Positions 40,507 to 49,640 of a stretch of DNA of 64,000 nucleotides are shown piece by piece. The first letter of the stretch is position 1. The number at the start of each line of letters is the position of its first letter. Below the pieces are notes generated by a model that saw only the letters and a program-made list of their open reading frames with translations, had not been told where the DNA came from and did not search any database. Location: the NCBI GenBank assembly GCA_016223135.1, contig JACRPQ010000005.1, positions 240,873-304,872 of the forward strand, written 5' to 3'. Both the position numbers and the translations under genes were made by a program. Origin of the DNA: Chloroflexota bacterium (GTDB lineage: Bacteria; Chloroflexota; Anaerolineae; Anaerolineales; Villigracilaceae).

Positions 40507-43407
40507 ATGCAGGATTTTTTCCTCGCCCTTCCCCTTCTCCTCCTCGCCGCCGGCACGCTAACCGCCCTCGCCTTCCTCCGCAGCGGGTGGAGCGCCTCGC
40601 GCCTCGGCTGGTTCCTGTCTCTCTTTCCCTTCTCCTCTTTCCTCCTCGTCCTCTACGCCTTCACCCTCGTTCCCTCCGGCAAAGCGCTGACCTTCAGCAT
40701 GCCTTGGATTCCCACGCTGGGACTGAATTTCTCCCTCTACCTCGACGGTCTTTCCGCGCTCTTCGCGCTGCTCATCACCGGCATCGGCACGCTGGTTGTG
40801 ATCTACGCCGGGCAATACTTCGGCGGCGACGTCTCCGCTTGGCGCTTCCACGCCTACACCCTGCTCTTCATGCTCGCCATGCTGGGACTTGTCCTCGCCG
40901 GCGATTTGATTACTCTCTTCCTCTTCTGGGAGGGGACGAGCGTCTCCTCCTTCCTGCTCATCGCCTACAAATTCAAGGATGAAGCCGCCCGCAAGGGCGC
41001 CTTCAAATCGTTGTTCATCACGGGCGGCGGCGGGATCGCCATGCTGGCAGGCTTCCTCTTCGTCATCTCCCTCAGCGGCGGCGCGGACTTCAAGACAATC
41101 CTCTCCAGCGGCGGCATCCTTCGCACCAGCCCGCTCTACCCGGTCTTCTTCACGCTCATTGCCTTCGGCGCGTTCACCAAGAGCGCCCAATTTCCCGCTC
41201 ACATCTGGCTCCCCGAAGCCATGACCGCACCCACGCCCGCCAGCGCCTTCCTGCACTCTGCCACCATGGTCAAGGCGGGCGTCTATCTCCTCGCACGGCT
41301 CAACCCTGCGTTGGGGCAAACTGACTTATGGTTCTGGACTCTCTCCATCGTCGGGCTGACGACCATGCTCGTCGGCGCGTATCTCGGATTCAAGCAAAAC
41401 GACCTCAAGCCTCTACTCGCCTATTCCACCATCTCGCAACTCGGCGTTTTAGTCGCCCTCATCGGGCAGGATACCGAAATTGCCTTCAAGGCGCTGGTCA
41501 TCGGCATCCTCGCTCACGCTCTCTACAAATCCGCGCTGTTCATGTCGGCGGGCATCATTGACCACGAGACCGGCACGCGCGACATCCGCCAACTCGGCGG
41601 GCTTCGCAAACAGATGCCGCTCATGTTTGGGATTATGGGGACCGCCGCCCTCTCGATGGCTGGACTCCCGCCTCTCTTCGGTTTTCTCGCCAAGGAAACG
41701 CTGCTCGCTTCCGCGACTCACCCAAGCCTGCCCCCCATCGTGGACAGCCTCTTCCCGCTGACAACGGTCCTTGCCGGCGCATTGCTCCTTGCCCAGGCTG
41801 CACTTGCCGTTTGGGGCGTCTTTCTTGGCAAGCCCGCCAACGAAAAGCATCCGCCGCACGGGCATGACCCCAACTTTGCCTTCTGGCTGGCGCCTGCCAT
41901 CCCTGCGCTCATTTCGCTGTTGATTGGGCTGACGCCGGTCGAGCCGCGATTCCTCGTGGACTTCCTCGCCGACGCCGCCAAAGCTGCCTACGGCGACAAG
42001 GTGAAGGTTTCGCTCGCCCTGTGGACCGGCATCAATGTACCGCTGATCTTGTCCATGGTGGCGGTGACGCTCGGCTCGCTGCTCTTCTGGCAGCGCGGAC
42101 GCATCCGCCTGTGGATGACAAACTTTCTGCCAAATTTCACCGCCAATGCGCTCTTCGACGGAACCATGTCCGGGTTGGATGCGCTCTCTCGGACGGCGAC
42201 CCGGCTGCAGGGCGGGCGGCTGCGGGTTTACATCCGCATTATGCTCATGAGCATGATTGCGCTGATTCTCCTGTTCAACGGGACGCCCGCCGGGCTGTCT
42301 CTCCCGCAATTGGAATGGGGTGTTGATGGATTGAACGGCTTGCGAATGTTCTCGCTGGTCATGCTGACCGCTTCGGCGTTGGTAAGCGTTTTCGTGCGGC
42401 GCGACCTGTACGCCGTAATTGCGCTGGGCATCACCGGGCTGGGCGTGGCGGTGTGGATGGCGCTGGAACCATCGCCCGATGTGGCGCTGGTGCAATTAAT
42501 GGTTGACATCCTTGCGACCGTGATTCTGATTCTCAGCCTGAGCCTGATCCCGCGCAAATTGCGCGATCGCGCCAACGAACTCCTGCACAGCCGGCGCGGC
42601 ATGGCGCGCGACGCCCTGCTCGCCGGGCTGACAGGGCTGGTGGTGGCGGGGCTGACCTTCACGGCGTTGAACACGCGCCCGCGTGAGAGCGTCGTCTCGC
42701 CGTTCTACGCGGAGAACGCCAAGCCACTGACCGGCGCCAAAGACATCGTCGGCGCGATCGTGGTGGACTTTCGCGGCATGGACACGCTGATGGAGATATT
42801 GGTCTTTTCGCTGGCGGGACTGGGGATATATACCCTGTTGCATTACGCCACTCGTAAAGGCGGGGATCACACCCGCGAGGAGGCGGAGCAGCTGCTCAAG
42901 GCGAATAGTCCGCACGGCATTTTCAGCCTGCCCACCTCGCCCATGCTGCACACGCTGGCGTACATCATGCTCCCGCTGTCGTTCATGCTCGGCATCACGC
43001 ACATGATGTACGGTCACGACCAGCCCGGCGACGGTTTCACCGCCGGGGTCATCATCAGTCTTGCTATCGCGCAGTGGTACATGCTGTTCGGATACTACGA
43101 AACGCGCCGTAAACTCGCCTGGCTCAACCGCAACAACATGATTGCCGCCGGGTTGACGCTGGCTGTCCTCAACGCCCTCGGCGGGGCGGTCTTCGGAGGC
43201 GGCTTCTTCTCGCCCGTGGACTACGGCAAGATGCTTGGCTTGCCCCTGCCGCCCGGCTTCTACCTGACCAACTCGTTCCTCTTCGAGGTGTCCATTGCGT
43301 TGAGCGTGATGGGCGCGGCAACTTTGATTCTCGACAATCTCGGACATCCGCGCGAGGAGGACCTCGAAGCCGATGCCGACCTCGCGGCGCTGGAGGAAAA
43401 ACCATGA
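40507..43407 (+). CDS. mrpA: Na+/H+ antiporter subunit MrpA fused to an MrpB domain
   Basis: 966 residues. Residues 1-~500 form the NuoL-like antiporter: LFWEGTSVSSFLL carries the key Glu and TKSAQFPAHIWLPEAMTAPTPASAFLHSATMVKAG the key Lys and His helices (given here in overlapping parts of one segment). Residues ~620-700 match the DUF4040 part of MrpA. From ~800 the segment GHDQPGDGFTAGVI and four helices match MrpB/MnhB, so A and B are one polypeptide, as in several bacteria. Its stop overlaps the mrpC start by four bases. The complex exchanges Na+ for H+ and shares ancestry with complex I. Confidence 0.94.
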   Translation: MQDFFLALPLLLLAAGTLTALAFLRSGWSASRLGWFLSLFPFSSFLLVLYAFTLVPSGKALTFSMPWIPTLGLNFSLYLDGLSALFALLITGIGTLVVIYAGQYFGGDVSAWRFHAYTLLFMLAMLGLVLAGDLITLFLFWEGTSVSSFLLIAYKFKDEAARKGAFKSLFITGGGGIAMLAGFLFVISLSGGADFKTILSSGGILRTSPLYPVFFTLIAFGAFTKSAQFPAHIWLPEAMTAPTPASAFLHSATMVKAGVYLLARLNPALGQTDLWFWTLSIVGLTTMLVGAYLGFKQNDLKPLLAYSTISQLGVLVALIGQDTEIAFKALVIGILAHALYKSALFMSAGIIDHETGTRDIRQLGGLRKQMPLMFGIMGTAALSMAGLPPLFGFLAKETLLASATHPSLPPIVDSLFPLTTVLAGALLLAQAALAVWGVFLGKPANEKHPPHGHDPNFAFWLAPAIPALISLLIGLTPVEPRFLVDFLADAAKAAYGDKVKVSLALWTGINVPLILSMVAVTLGSLLFWQRGRIRLWMTNFLPNFTANALFDGTMSGLDALSRTATRLQGGRLRVYIRIMLMSMIALILLFNGTPAGLSLPQLEWGVDGLNGLRMFSLVMLTASALVSVFVRRDLYAVIALGITGLGVAVWMALEPSPDVALVQLMVDILATVILILSLSLIPRKLRDRANELLHSRRGMARDALLAGLTGLVVAGLTFTALNTRPRESVVSPFYAENAKPLTGAKDIVGAIVVDFRGMDTLMEILVFSLAGLGIYTLLHYATRKGGDHTREEAEQLLKANSPHGIFSLPTSPMLHTLAYIMLPLSFMLGITHMMYGHDQPGDGFTAGVIISLAIAQWYMLFGYYETRRKLAWLNRNNMIAAGLTLAVLNALGGAVFGGGFFSPVDYGKMLGLPLPPGFYLTNSFLFEVSIALSVMGAATLILDNLGHPREEDLEADADLAALEEKP

Positions 43408-43736
43408 ACCTGCTCACCGCCCTCGCCATTGGCATTCTCTTTGCGGCAGGCATCTATCAAATTCTGCGCCGCAATGTCATCCGCGCTGCCATTGGGCTGG
43501 TACTGCTCTCGAACGCGGTCAACCTGTTCCTGTTCAGCGCCGGCGCCTACAACGGTCAGTCAGCGGCGTACAGCGCCGCCGCCGCGCAAATCAGCGACCC
43601 GCTTCCGCAGGCGCTCGTCCTGACCGCCATCGTCATCAGCATGGGCGGCTTTGCCTTTGTGCTAAGCCTGCTCTACGTCATCTCGACCCGCTACAAAACC
43701 AGCGACAGCGACGAAGTGAAAGGCTTGAAAAACTGA
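43404..43736 (+). CDS. mrpC: Na+/H+ antiporter subunit MrpC
   Basis: 110 residues with three membrane helices, NuoK-like. GIYQILRRNVIRAAIGLVLL and the SDPLPQALVLTAIVIS segment are diagnostic for MrpC/MnhC. It overlaps mrpA by four bases and mrpD by one, so the subunits are translationally coupled. Confidence 0.95.
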   Translation: MNLLTALAIGILFAAGIYQILRRNVIRAAIGLVLLSNAVNLFLFSAGAYNGQSAAYSAAAAQISDPLPQALVLTAIVISMGGFAFVLSLLYVISTRYKTSDSDEVKGLKN

Positions 43737-45211
43737 TGAATACCTGGCTGTTGCTTCTGCCGTTCCTGCTTCCCTTCGCCGGCGTGCCGCTCACGCTTGC
43801 ACTGCGCAAGAGACGAAAGATTCAATCCGTCCTTGCGCTGGGACTCATGCTCGCCGCCCTCGGCTTCACTTTTGGGCTGCTCCGCGCGGTTCTGACGACC
43901 GCCCAGCCTGTCTCCATCCAAATGGGCTTATGGCAAGCCCCGTTCGGAATCACCCTCACCGCCGACCCGCTGGGCGTCTTCATGACATTGATGAGCCAGA
44001 TTGTGCTTTCGGCGGGACTCATCTACTCGCTCGGCTCCACCGAGAAGGTCGTTCAGTATCCCACCTACCATCCGCTTTTCCTCGCCCTCGCCGCCGGCTT
44101 GACCGGCGCCTTCCTGACCGGCGACTTGTTCAACCTGTTCGTCTTTGCCGAGATCATCGTCATCTCCGGCGCGGTGCTGACTGCCATTGCCGATGACGCC
44201 TACGGCGTGGAAGCCGCCTACAAGTACTTCTATATCTCCACGCTTGCATCTGTTTTTTTCCTACTTGGCATCGGGTCGTTGTACATTGGGCACGGCACGC
44301 TCAACCTCGCCGACCTTGCCGCCCGCATCGCTTCTGCCCCCTCTGCCCCGCTGACGATGGCAGGCATGGCGCTGCTGACAGCCGCCTTCCTCATCAAGAG
44401 CGCGGCGTTTCCTTTCCACTTCTGGCAGCCCGATTTCCACGCCGCCGCCCCCACCCCGGTCAGCGCCATGCTCTCATCGCTGGTGGTCAAGGTGGGTGTG
44501 TATGCTTTCTTCCGCATGACCACGCTTCTTTTCCCACATGTGCAGTTGCTTAAAACCCTGCTCGTGGTTGTGGGCGTGGCAGGCGTCATCTACGGCGGGT
44601 TTGGTGCGGCAGGGACACACAACGTCAAGCGCATGCTGGCATATTCCACGCTGGCGCAGATCGGCTTCATCCTGGTCGGCATTGGCTGGGGGACGCCGCT
44701 TGCGCTGGCGGCGGCGCTGGTCTTTACCTTCAACCACGCGCTCGTCAAAGCCGCCATGCTCATGCTGGCAGGCGCGATGGCAAGCCGCGCCGCGGTCAAA
44801 TCCGCTTCGTTTGAGGTGGTGGTCGGCGTCGGGAAACACCATCCCTTCGCGGGCGCGCTCTTCCTGCTGGGCGGCATGGCGCTGGCGGGCATCCCGCCGT
44901 TGAACGGCTTCATCAGCAAATTGATGATTTTCTGGAGCGGGGTGGAAGCGGCGCAATACATCCCCCTGCTGATTATCGGCGTAGCGAGCATCGTCACATT
45001 GACATATGTCATCCGCTCATTTATCCGTATTTGGTTTGAGCCGAATCCAAAAGCCAAAGAGAAGGCGGGCGACCGTCTCCTCGCACCGGCGCTGCTGGTT
45101 TTCCTCAGTCTCCTGCTGGGGGTCTGGGCAGAACCGCTCGTTGCGCTCTCCCAGTGGACGGCGGCATGGCTGGGCGACCCAGCATTTTACATTGCCGCCA
45201 TCTTGCGATAG
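43736..45211 (+). CDS. mrpD: Na+/H+ antiporter subunit MrpD
   Basis: 491 residues, NuoN/NuoM-like, about 14 helices. NLFVFAEIIVIS carries the conserved Glu; SAAFPFHFWQPDFHAAAPTP then SSLVVKVGVY carry the conserved His/Lys line of the proton path. The start is ATG 43736, overlapping the mrpC stop in TGATG; the much longer in-frame reading from 43373 is out of family and overlaps mrpC. Essential ion-translocating subunit of the Mrp complex. Confidence 0.95.
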   Translation: MNTWLLLLPFLLPFAGVPLTLALRKRRKIQSVLALGLMLAALGFTFGLLRAVLTTAQPVSIQMGLWQAPFGITLTADPLGVFMTLMSQIVLSAGLIYSLGSTEKVVQYPTYHPLFLALAAGLTGAFLTGDLFNLFVFAEIIVISGAVLTAIADDAYGVEAAYKYFYISTLASVFFLLGIGSLYIGHGTLNLADLAARIASAPSAPLTMAGMALLTAAFLIKSAAFPFHFWQPDFHAAAPTPVSAMLSSLVVKVGVYAFFRMTTLLFPHVQLLKTLLVVVGVAGVIYGGFGAAGTHNVKRMLAYSTLAQIGFILVGIGWGTPLALAAALVFTFNHALVKAAMLMLAGAMASRAAVKSASFEVVVGVGKHHPFAGALFLLGGMALAGIPPLNGFISKLMIFWSGVEAAQYIPLLIIGVASIVTLTYVIRSFIRIWFEPNPKAKEKAGDRLLAPALLVFLSLLLGVWAEPLVALSQWTAAWLGDPAFYIAAILR

Positions 45212-45220
45212 GAAAAGACC

Positions 45221-45706
45221 ATGTCCCAAATGCTTCAAGTTTCCGTGCCGCTATTTATCGTGTACCTTGCCCTAACCGGCAACGTCGAACCTTCAAATTT
45301 GGTGATTGGCGCGCTGATTGCAGTTGGTGTCAGCCTGCTCCGCCCCAAGATGGACCTTCCGCTTATCAATCCAAAGCGGCTGCCGCAGTTCCTGTGGGCG
45401 GGGATACGCTACATCTTCATCGTTGCCGGCGATGTGATCCGCGGCGGAATTAGCACCGCCCGCATCGTGCTGGACCCCAAACTGCCCATCAACCCCGGCA
45501 TTATCGCCATCCCCAGCGGGACGCGGAGCGAACTCGGCACCGCGCTCTCAGCGCACTCCATCAGCCTCTCGCCTGGTGAAATGGTGGTGGCGATAGACGA
45601 CGACGGTGTGATGTACACCCACTGCCTGAACGTGGACGGCTCTGAAAGAATGATCGCTAACGCCCAATCCCTGCGCAAGAACCTGCTCAGCCGCATGTTC
45701 GAATAA
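45221..45706 (+). CDS. mrpE: Na+/H+ antiporter subunit MrpE
   Basis: 161 residues with two N-terminal helices and a soluble C-terminal part containing GIIAIPSGTRSELGTALSAHSISLSPGEMVV, whose sub-segments (ALSAHSISLSPG) are diagnostic for MrpE/MnhE. It follows mrpD by nine bases. Confidence 0.94.
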   Translation: MSQMLQVSVPLFIVYLALTGNVEPSNLVIGALIAVGVSLLRPKMDLPLINPKRLPQFLWAGIRYIFIVAGDVIRGGISTARIVLDPKLPINPGIIAIPSGTRSELGTALSAHSISLSPGEMVVAIDDDGVMYTHCLNVDGSERMIANAQSLRKNLLSRMFE

Positions 45707-45722
45707 GAACGGTATCGTAGTT

Positions 45723-45998
45723 ATGAAGTCTCTCCTCGACACCACCATCTGGATCGTGCTGATTGCCCACCTGCTCATGGTGCTGGCTGCCGCTTGGCGC
45801 GCCTGGCGCGGCGAGAACAGCCTCAGCCGGCTGGCAGGACTCGATCTGGCAAGCACGCTGACCATCGCCGTACTCGTTATCATCTCCATTATCCGCGCCA
45901 GCATCCTCTATATTGACGTCGCCATTGCAGTTGCGGCGCTGAGTTACATTTCCACCATTGCGCTGGCAAAGTATATCTCGGACCACAAGGTGTTTTGA
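45723..45998 (+). CDS. mrpF: Na+/H+ antiporter subunit MrpF
   Basis: 91 residues, three helices. RLAGLDLASTLTIAVLVI with its conserved Asp, and the following ILYIDVAIAVAALSYIST, match MrpF/MnhF. The stop overlaps the mrpG ATG by one base. Confidence 0.92.
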   Translation: MKSLLDTTIWIVLIAHLLMVLAAAWRAWRGENSLSRLAGLDLASTLTIAVLVIISIIRASILYIDVAIAVAALSYISTIALAKYISDHKVF

Positions 45999-46339
45999 TG
46001 GAAATCATCCTGCAACTTGTCGCGTTTCTTCTGCTTGTGCTGGGGACGTTGCTTTCCATCATCGGGGTCATCGGCTTCATTCGCCTGCCGGATGTGTACA
46101 CACGCCTGCACGCCACCGGTAAAGTCAGCGTGTTTGGGCTGGTCTTCCTGCTGCTCGCTGCCGACATTCTTACCCCTCTCGCCACTTGGAAAGCCCTGCT
46201 GTTGATTTTCTTCGTGCTGGCGGCGTCGCCCGCCGTCTCACATGCCATCTCCTCGGCGGCATACCGCGTGGGCATTCCCCTTGTGGGCAAACGGGATGAT
46301 CTGAAAGGCAAAATGGAACGGGGAAAGGAAAAAGAGTGA
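45998..46339 (+). CDS. mrpG: Na+/H+ antiporter subunit MrpG
   Basis: 113 residues, three helices. IGVIGFIRLPDVYTRLHATGK is the MrpG/MnhG signature (shown in part: LPDVYTRLHA). ATG 45998 is preferred over TTG 45995. It completes a full mrpA(B)CDEFG set. A charged C-terminal tail (KGKMERGKEKE) ends the protein. Confidence 0.94.
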   Translation: MEIILQLVAFLLLVLGTLLSIIGVIGFIRLPDVYTRLHATGKVSVFGLVFLLLAADILTPLATWKALLLIFFVLAASPAVSHAISSAAYRVGIPLVGKRDDLKGKMERGKEKE

Positions 46340-46347
46340 CGAACTGA

Positions 46348-46459
46348 TGTTACGTAGAGAGTGCGTCGCACCATACGGGCAGATATACCCACAAAAACAG
46401 TCAAAACGCGGCTTGGGACTTTCTTTGGCAGCGAAGGTGCGACGCACTGCGTAAAGTGA
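46348..46459. repeat. Intergenic repeat with GTGCGTCGCACC arms
   Basis: GTGCGTCGCACC (46361-46372) and GGTGCGACGCAC (46436-46447) are exact inverted 12-mers. The block begins ATGTTACG and ends CTGCGTAAAGTGAG, like the repeat at 11.7 kb. It separates mrpG from the convergent SGNH gene and may serve as a transcript end. Confidence 0.6.
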
Positions 46460-46463
46460 GTGA

Positions 46464-47426
46464 CTAAGGCTGTGCTTGTGTAAGCCCCTTGCGGACGACA
46501 TCCAGCGTTTGCAGGGCAGTCAGGTTGCGCCAGGGCCAGGCGCTCTTCATGCGGACGGGGTCATCGAAGAAGTTGCGGGCGAAGGTGAGGTGGAAGCCGT
46601 CGGGGCTAAGACCGTGATCGGGTAATGGCTGGACCGCCGCCCAGAAATTCCATAATGGAATCTCGTATTCGTAGGCAAGTTGAGCGATGACGGCATTGAT
46701 GGCATGGTCGCCTTCGAGGTTGTCGGCTTTGGTGGCGATGATAGGGACGGCGCCGGTTTCGATGATGCGGTCGAGCACGCGGCGCATGTACTTCTCGTAC
46801 TCCTGGGCTGGTTTGTGCGACCACCACGTCTCCATGCTGACAATAACCACGGAGGGACGCCACAGGCGCAGTTCACAATCGAGGGGCGATTCGTTCGAGT
46901 TACAGACTTGCGGGTCGGCGCGCAGCGGGGAGATGACTGCCGCGGCGTTGAAACCGCCCTTGACCGCCACACTGACGCGCGAGAACGAGCCTTGATAGTA
47001 GTCAATGGTGGGCTGAAGGTAGGCGTATTGCTCGCCGAGGCTGTATTCACCGGGCTTGTCGAACACCGAGAGAAAATAAGATGAGACGTTCTGGCAGTCG
47101 CCGATGATGGAGAAATGTGTCGGGTCGTTGCCGAGGGCGAGCCCGCGCCGGTACACTTCACGCATGGCGTCGCTGACGCCATCTGGCACGGCGGGCATTT
47201 GCATCCAGGCGTCTTTGGCGAGGGGTGGTTTGGGAGTCCGTGTGGGGGTGGAGGTGGGGGGAAGCGCCGTCGGGGAGGCAGAGGCTTGTTGGGGAGAAGC
47301 AGGCGTCGGGGCGGTGTGAGGCGGGGCGTCCGTTGGAGGAAGGGAGGAAATGGGCGCGGCCGCCTGTCCGCTGGAACAGGCGGTGAGGAGGGTCAAAATT
47401 AGTGGGATGAGAATCATTCTTCGCAT
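46464..47426 (-). CDS. SGNH-fold lipoprotein 1 (Cys at the nucleophile position)
   Basis: 320 residues. Lipobox LTAC near residue 17, then a Pro/Thr/Ser-rich linker to about 70. The globular part resembles SGNH hydrolases: block I reads SIIGDCQNVSS, with Cys where the catalytic Ser of GDS is expected, and block V reads SPDGFHLT (Asp and His kept). The middle block that carries Asn is altered (VSMETWWSHK). It is clearly paralogous to the next gene, with four bases between them (NLTALQTLD versus NLTALQVLD ends). Exported and lipid-anchored. Esterase activity is uncertain because of the Ser-to-Cys change. Confidence 0.8.
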   Translation of the reverse strand: MRRMILIPLILTLLTACSSGQAAAPISSLPPTDAPPHTAPTPASPQQASASPTALPPTSTPTRTPKPPLAKDAWMQMPAVPDGVSDAMREVYRRGLALGNDPTHFSIIGDCQNVSSYFLSVFDKPGEYSLGEQYAYLQPTIDYYQGSFSRVSVAVKGGFNAAAVISPLRADPQVCNSNESPLDCELRLWRPSVVIVSMETWWSHKPAQEYEKYMRRVLDRIIETGAVPIIATKADNLEGDHAINAVIAQLAYEYEIPLWNFWAAVQPLPDHGLSPDGFHLTFARNFFDDPVRMKSAWPWRNLTALQTLDVVRKGLTQAQP

Positions 47427-47429
47427 AAG

Positions 47430-48374
47430 TCACTCCTGCGCTTCTGCAAGTATGGCATCCAGCACTTGCAGAGCAGTCAGGTTTCGGATTGCCCAAGCAC
47501 CTTTGAGGTTTTGAGGGTTATCAAAGAAATTTGGGGCAAAGGTAAGATGAGCCCCGTCTTCTTGCAGCCCGTGGCCGGGCAGCGGCTGAACTGCCGCCCA
47601 GAAGTTCCAGAGCGGGACATGATATTCAACAGCAAGGCGGGCAATGCTCAGGTTGATGCTTTCATCGCCTTCCAGATTGTCGGCTTTCGTAACCAGAATG
47701 GGGATGATGCCCTGTTCCAGCGTATATTCGATGATGTCGCGCATTTGCGGTTCGAATTGTTCGCGCTTATGGATATCGTTGGTGCCAAGGGCAATGAAGG
47801 CAAAGGCTGGGTTGTGCAGGCGATATTCACACGCCAGGGGCGTTTCGCCGCTTTCACAATCTTGAGGGTCAGCCCAGATAGGCGAGAGGACGGTGGAGGC
47901 AGTCGCGCCGCGAAGGGCGGCGTAACTGCGATACCCGAGGGAGGCTTTGAAGTGGTCAATCGTGCTTTGCAGGTTTGCGTATGGACCGAGGTTGTAGAAG
48001 CGTTCGTCTTTTGAAAAGTCCTTCAAGAACCAGTCCGAAGAACTTTCGCAATCGCCCACCACAGAAACGACATGCACATCACGCCCCATGTTTTGCCCTT
48101 TGAGATACACATCAAGCATCTCTGGGCTAAGTGTTGGGATGACGGACCAGGTTTTCCAACTGGCAGGTTCGGGACTTGTTGGGGCAGGTGTAGGTGTGAA
48201 GGCAGGAAACGTTGCAGTGACAGGTACAGGCGTTGAGGTAATCACTACAGTAGTTGTTGCGGATGGCGTTTTTTGCGGTGTGGGTTCAAGAGCGGCAGGA
48301 GTTGTCGCCTGCATTGCCGAACAGGCAGTAAAGAGTATGGTTAGTAATGAGCAAAAGAAAATACTTTTTTTCAT
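47430..48374 (-). CDS. SGNH-fold lipoprotein 2 (Cys at the nucleophile position)
   Basis: 314 residues, paralog of the preceding gene product. Lipobox FTAC near residue 18, Pro/Thr-rich linker, then VVGDCESSSDWF (block I, Cys for Ser), IALGTNDIHK (block III with Asn kept) and QEDGAHLTFAP (block V Asp and His). Apart from the Ser-to-Cys exchange the catalytic set is complete, which suggests either a Cys nucleophile or a binding role. It lies between the other paralog (four-base gap) and the AlgJ-like gene (seven-base gap), so it belongs to the O-acyl-transfer operon. Confidence 0.82.
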   Translation of the reverse strand: MKKSIFFCSLLTILFTACSAMQATTPAALEPTPQKTPSATTTVVITSTPVPVTATFPAFTPTPAPTSPEPASWKTWSVIPTLSPEMLDVYLKGQNMGRDVHVVSVVGDCESSSDWFLKDFSKDERFYNLGPYANLQSTIDHFKASLGYRSYAALRGATASTVLSPIWADPQDCESGETPLACEYRLHNPAFAFIALGTNDIHKREQFEPQMRDIIEYTLEQGIIPILVTKADNLEGDESINLSIARLAVEYHVPLWNFWAAVQPLPGHGLQEDGAHLTFAPNFFDNPQNLKGAWAIRNLTALQVLDAILAEAQE

Positions 48375-48380
48375 GAGGAA

Positions 48381-49493
48381 CTATTTGCAGAGCATTGGGA
48401 TGACTGCGGCAATTTTGTCTGCAAGAAGGGCTTCGGCGGCGGGGGTGAGGTGGATGGCGCTGTTGGTGAATTGATCCATTGGCGCGAGGTTCCAAAGGTC
48501 GAGGTAGTTCCAGCCATTTTGGGCGGCGCGGCTGGCAAGCAGGCGGCGGTATTCGTCGTATGCCCAGCGCGGGTAGAAGAAATTATAGCGGATGCCGCTG
48601 TTTTGTCCGCTGCTGATGAGCATCGGTTCGTTGACCAACAGAGTGGGAACATCGGCGGCGTTCATGAGGGCATCGAGCACCTCGAAAGCCAGCGCGCCGC
48701 GCAGTTCGGAAGGCTGAGTGAGACCGTGATATTCGGCAGTCGCTTCGAGGTCAATTTGAGCGCGTTCGTAGTTTTCGGGATAGACCTGGTCTATGCCAGT
48801 GGATGCCCATAGTGCGCCGTAGAGTTGCAGACGGATGAGGTCGGCAACTGCCCTCCTGCGGCTGAGGAAGGTCTGGTCCCATGCCGAGGGATGGAGCAAG
48901 GCTGGGTCATGGGGGTTGAGGGGTAACTGGTAAGCGGTAATTAAGCGCTGGATGCGTTCGGCGTTGTTGGCGGCGAGCGGAGATTCGAATTGTTTGTCGA
49001 GCGGGAATGCCTCCAGCGTGGTCAGCACGATGAGCATGTCGGGTTGGTAAGCGAGCGCCTGGTCTAGGAGCATCAGGTCTTTGGTGAGCGAGATGGTTGG
49101 GTAGCCGAGGTTGTAGGCGCGGACAGTCCTTCCGCAGGCGGCGAGGGAACGGGCGTTGAGTTGACCGGCGAGGGTTTGCTCCGGTCTGAGCAGTGTACCC
49201 CACACGGATGAATCGCCGATGAGCAGGACGCGGTACTCCTCCGATGATTTTTCTGCGCCCGCCAGAACGTGCGAGGCAAACATGGCGTTGATGTTGTAGA
49301 GGCTGAGGTTATAAGAAGAGCGGGTCTCGCCGAAGGGGAAGCGTTCGCGTCCGGGAAAGAGGCGGTTGTAAAGTGAAAGCCTGCCCAGGGCATCTACATT
49401 CACGAAGATAAATGCAAAGTTGAACAGGATGAATAGAATGCCTGTCTTGAGGAGCAGGCGAAAGAGGTTGATGGGCGGCTGTTTCTGTTCCAT
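48381..49493 (-). CDS. Membrane-anchored SGNH protein (AlgJ/AlgX-like)
   Basis: 370 residues. One N-terminal membrane helix (LLLKTGILFILFNFAFIFV), then an extracytoplasmic SGNH domain: VLLIGDSSVWGTLL with the canonical GDS serine, LIVLTTLEAF, and a C-terminal NSAIHLTPAAEALLA where the histidine is clear but the Asp three positions before it is replaced by Ser. Such proteins work with MBOAT acyltransferases to place acetyl groups on secreted polysaccharides (AlgI with AlgJ/AlgX). The MBOAT gene lies directly upstream. Confidence 0.8.
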   Translation of the reverse strand: MEQKQPPINLFRLLLKTGILFILFNFAFIFVNVDALGRLSLYNRLFPGRERFPFGETRSSYNLSLYNINAMFASHVLAGAEKSSEEYRVLLIGDSSVWGTLLRPEQTLAGQLNARSLAACGRTVRAYNLGYPTISLTKDLMLLDQALAYQPDMLIVLTTLEAFPLDKQFESPLAANNAERIQRLITAYQLPLNPHDPALLHPSAWDQTFLSRRRAVADLIRLQLYGALWASTGIDQVYPENYERAQIDLEATAEYHGLTQPSELRGALAFEVLDALMNAADVPTLLVNEPMLISSGQNSGIRYNFFYPRWAYDEYRRLLASRAAQNGWNYLDLWNLAPMDQFTNSAIHLTPAAEALLADKIAAVIPMLCK

Positions 49494-49514
49494 TTACGAG
49501 TCCACTGCAAGAGG

Positions 49515-49615
49515 GAAATGATCCACGAAGAGCACAAAGAAATTTTCAAAGGCGCAGTTGAACATCTTCGAACGTGGCACGAAAACTTTTGTGACCTTTA
49601 TTTCCTTCGTGAAAG
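49515..49615. repeat. Intergenic repeat with CACGAAG arms
   Basis: CCACGAAGAGCACAAAG and CTTTATTTCCTTCGTG lie inverted in the 147-base gap between the MBOAT and AlgJ-like genes. A similar pair sits at 51175-51235. No gene is visible. Confidence 0.45.
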
Positions 49616-49640
49616 GGAAAGGGTTTTGCAATAAGGTCAT

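Noticed and set aside
43373-43735. Upstream extension of mrpD
   Set aside because: The in-frame extension lies entirely within mrpA and mrpC and is Arg/His-rich. ATG 43736 with the TGATG overlap is the natural start.
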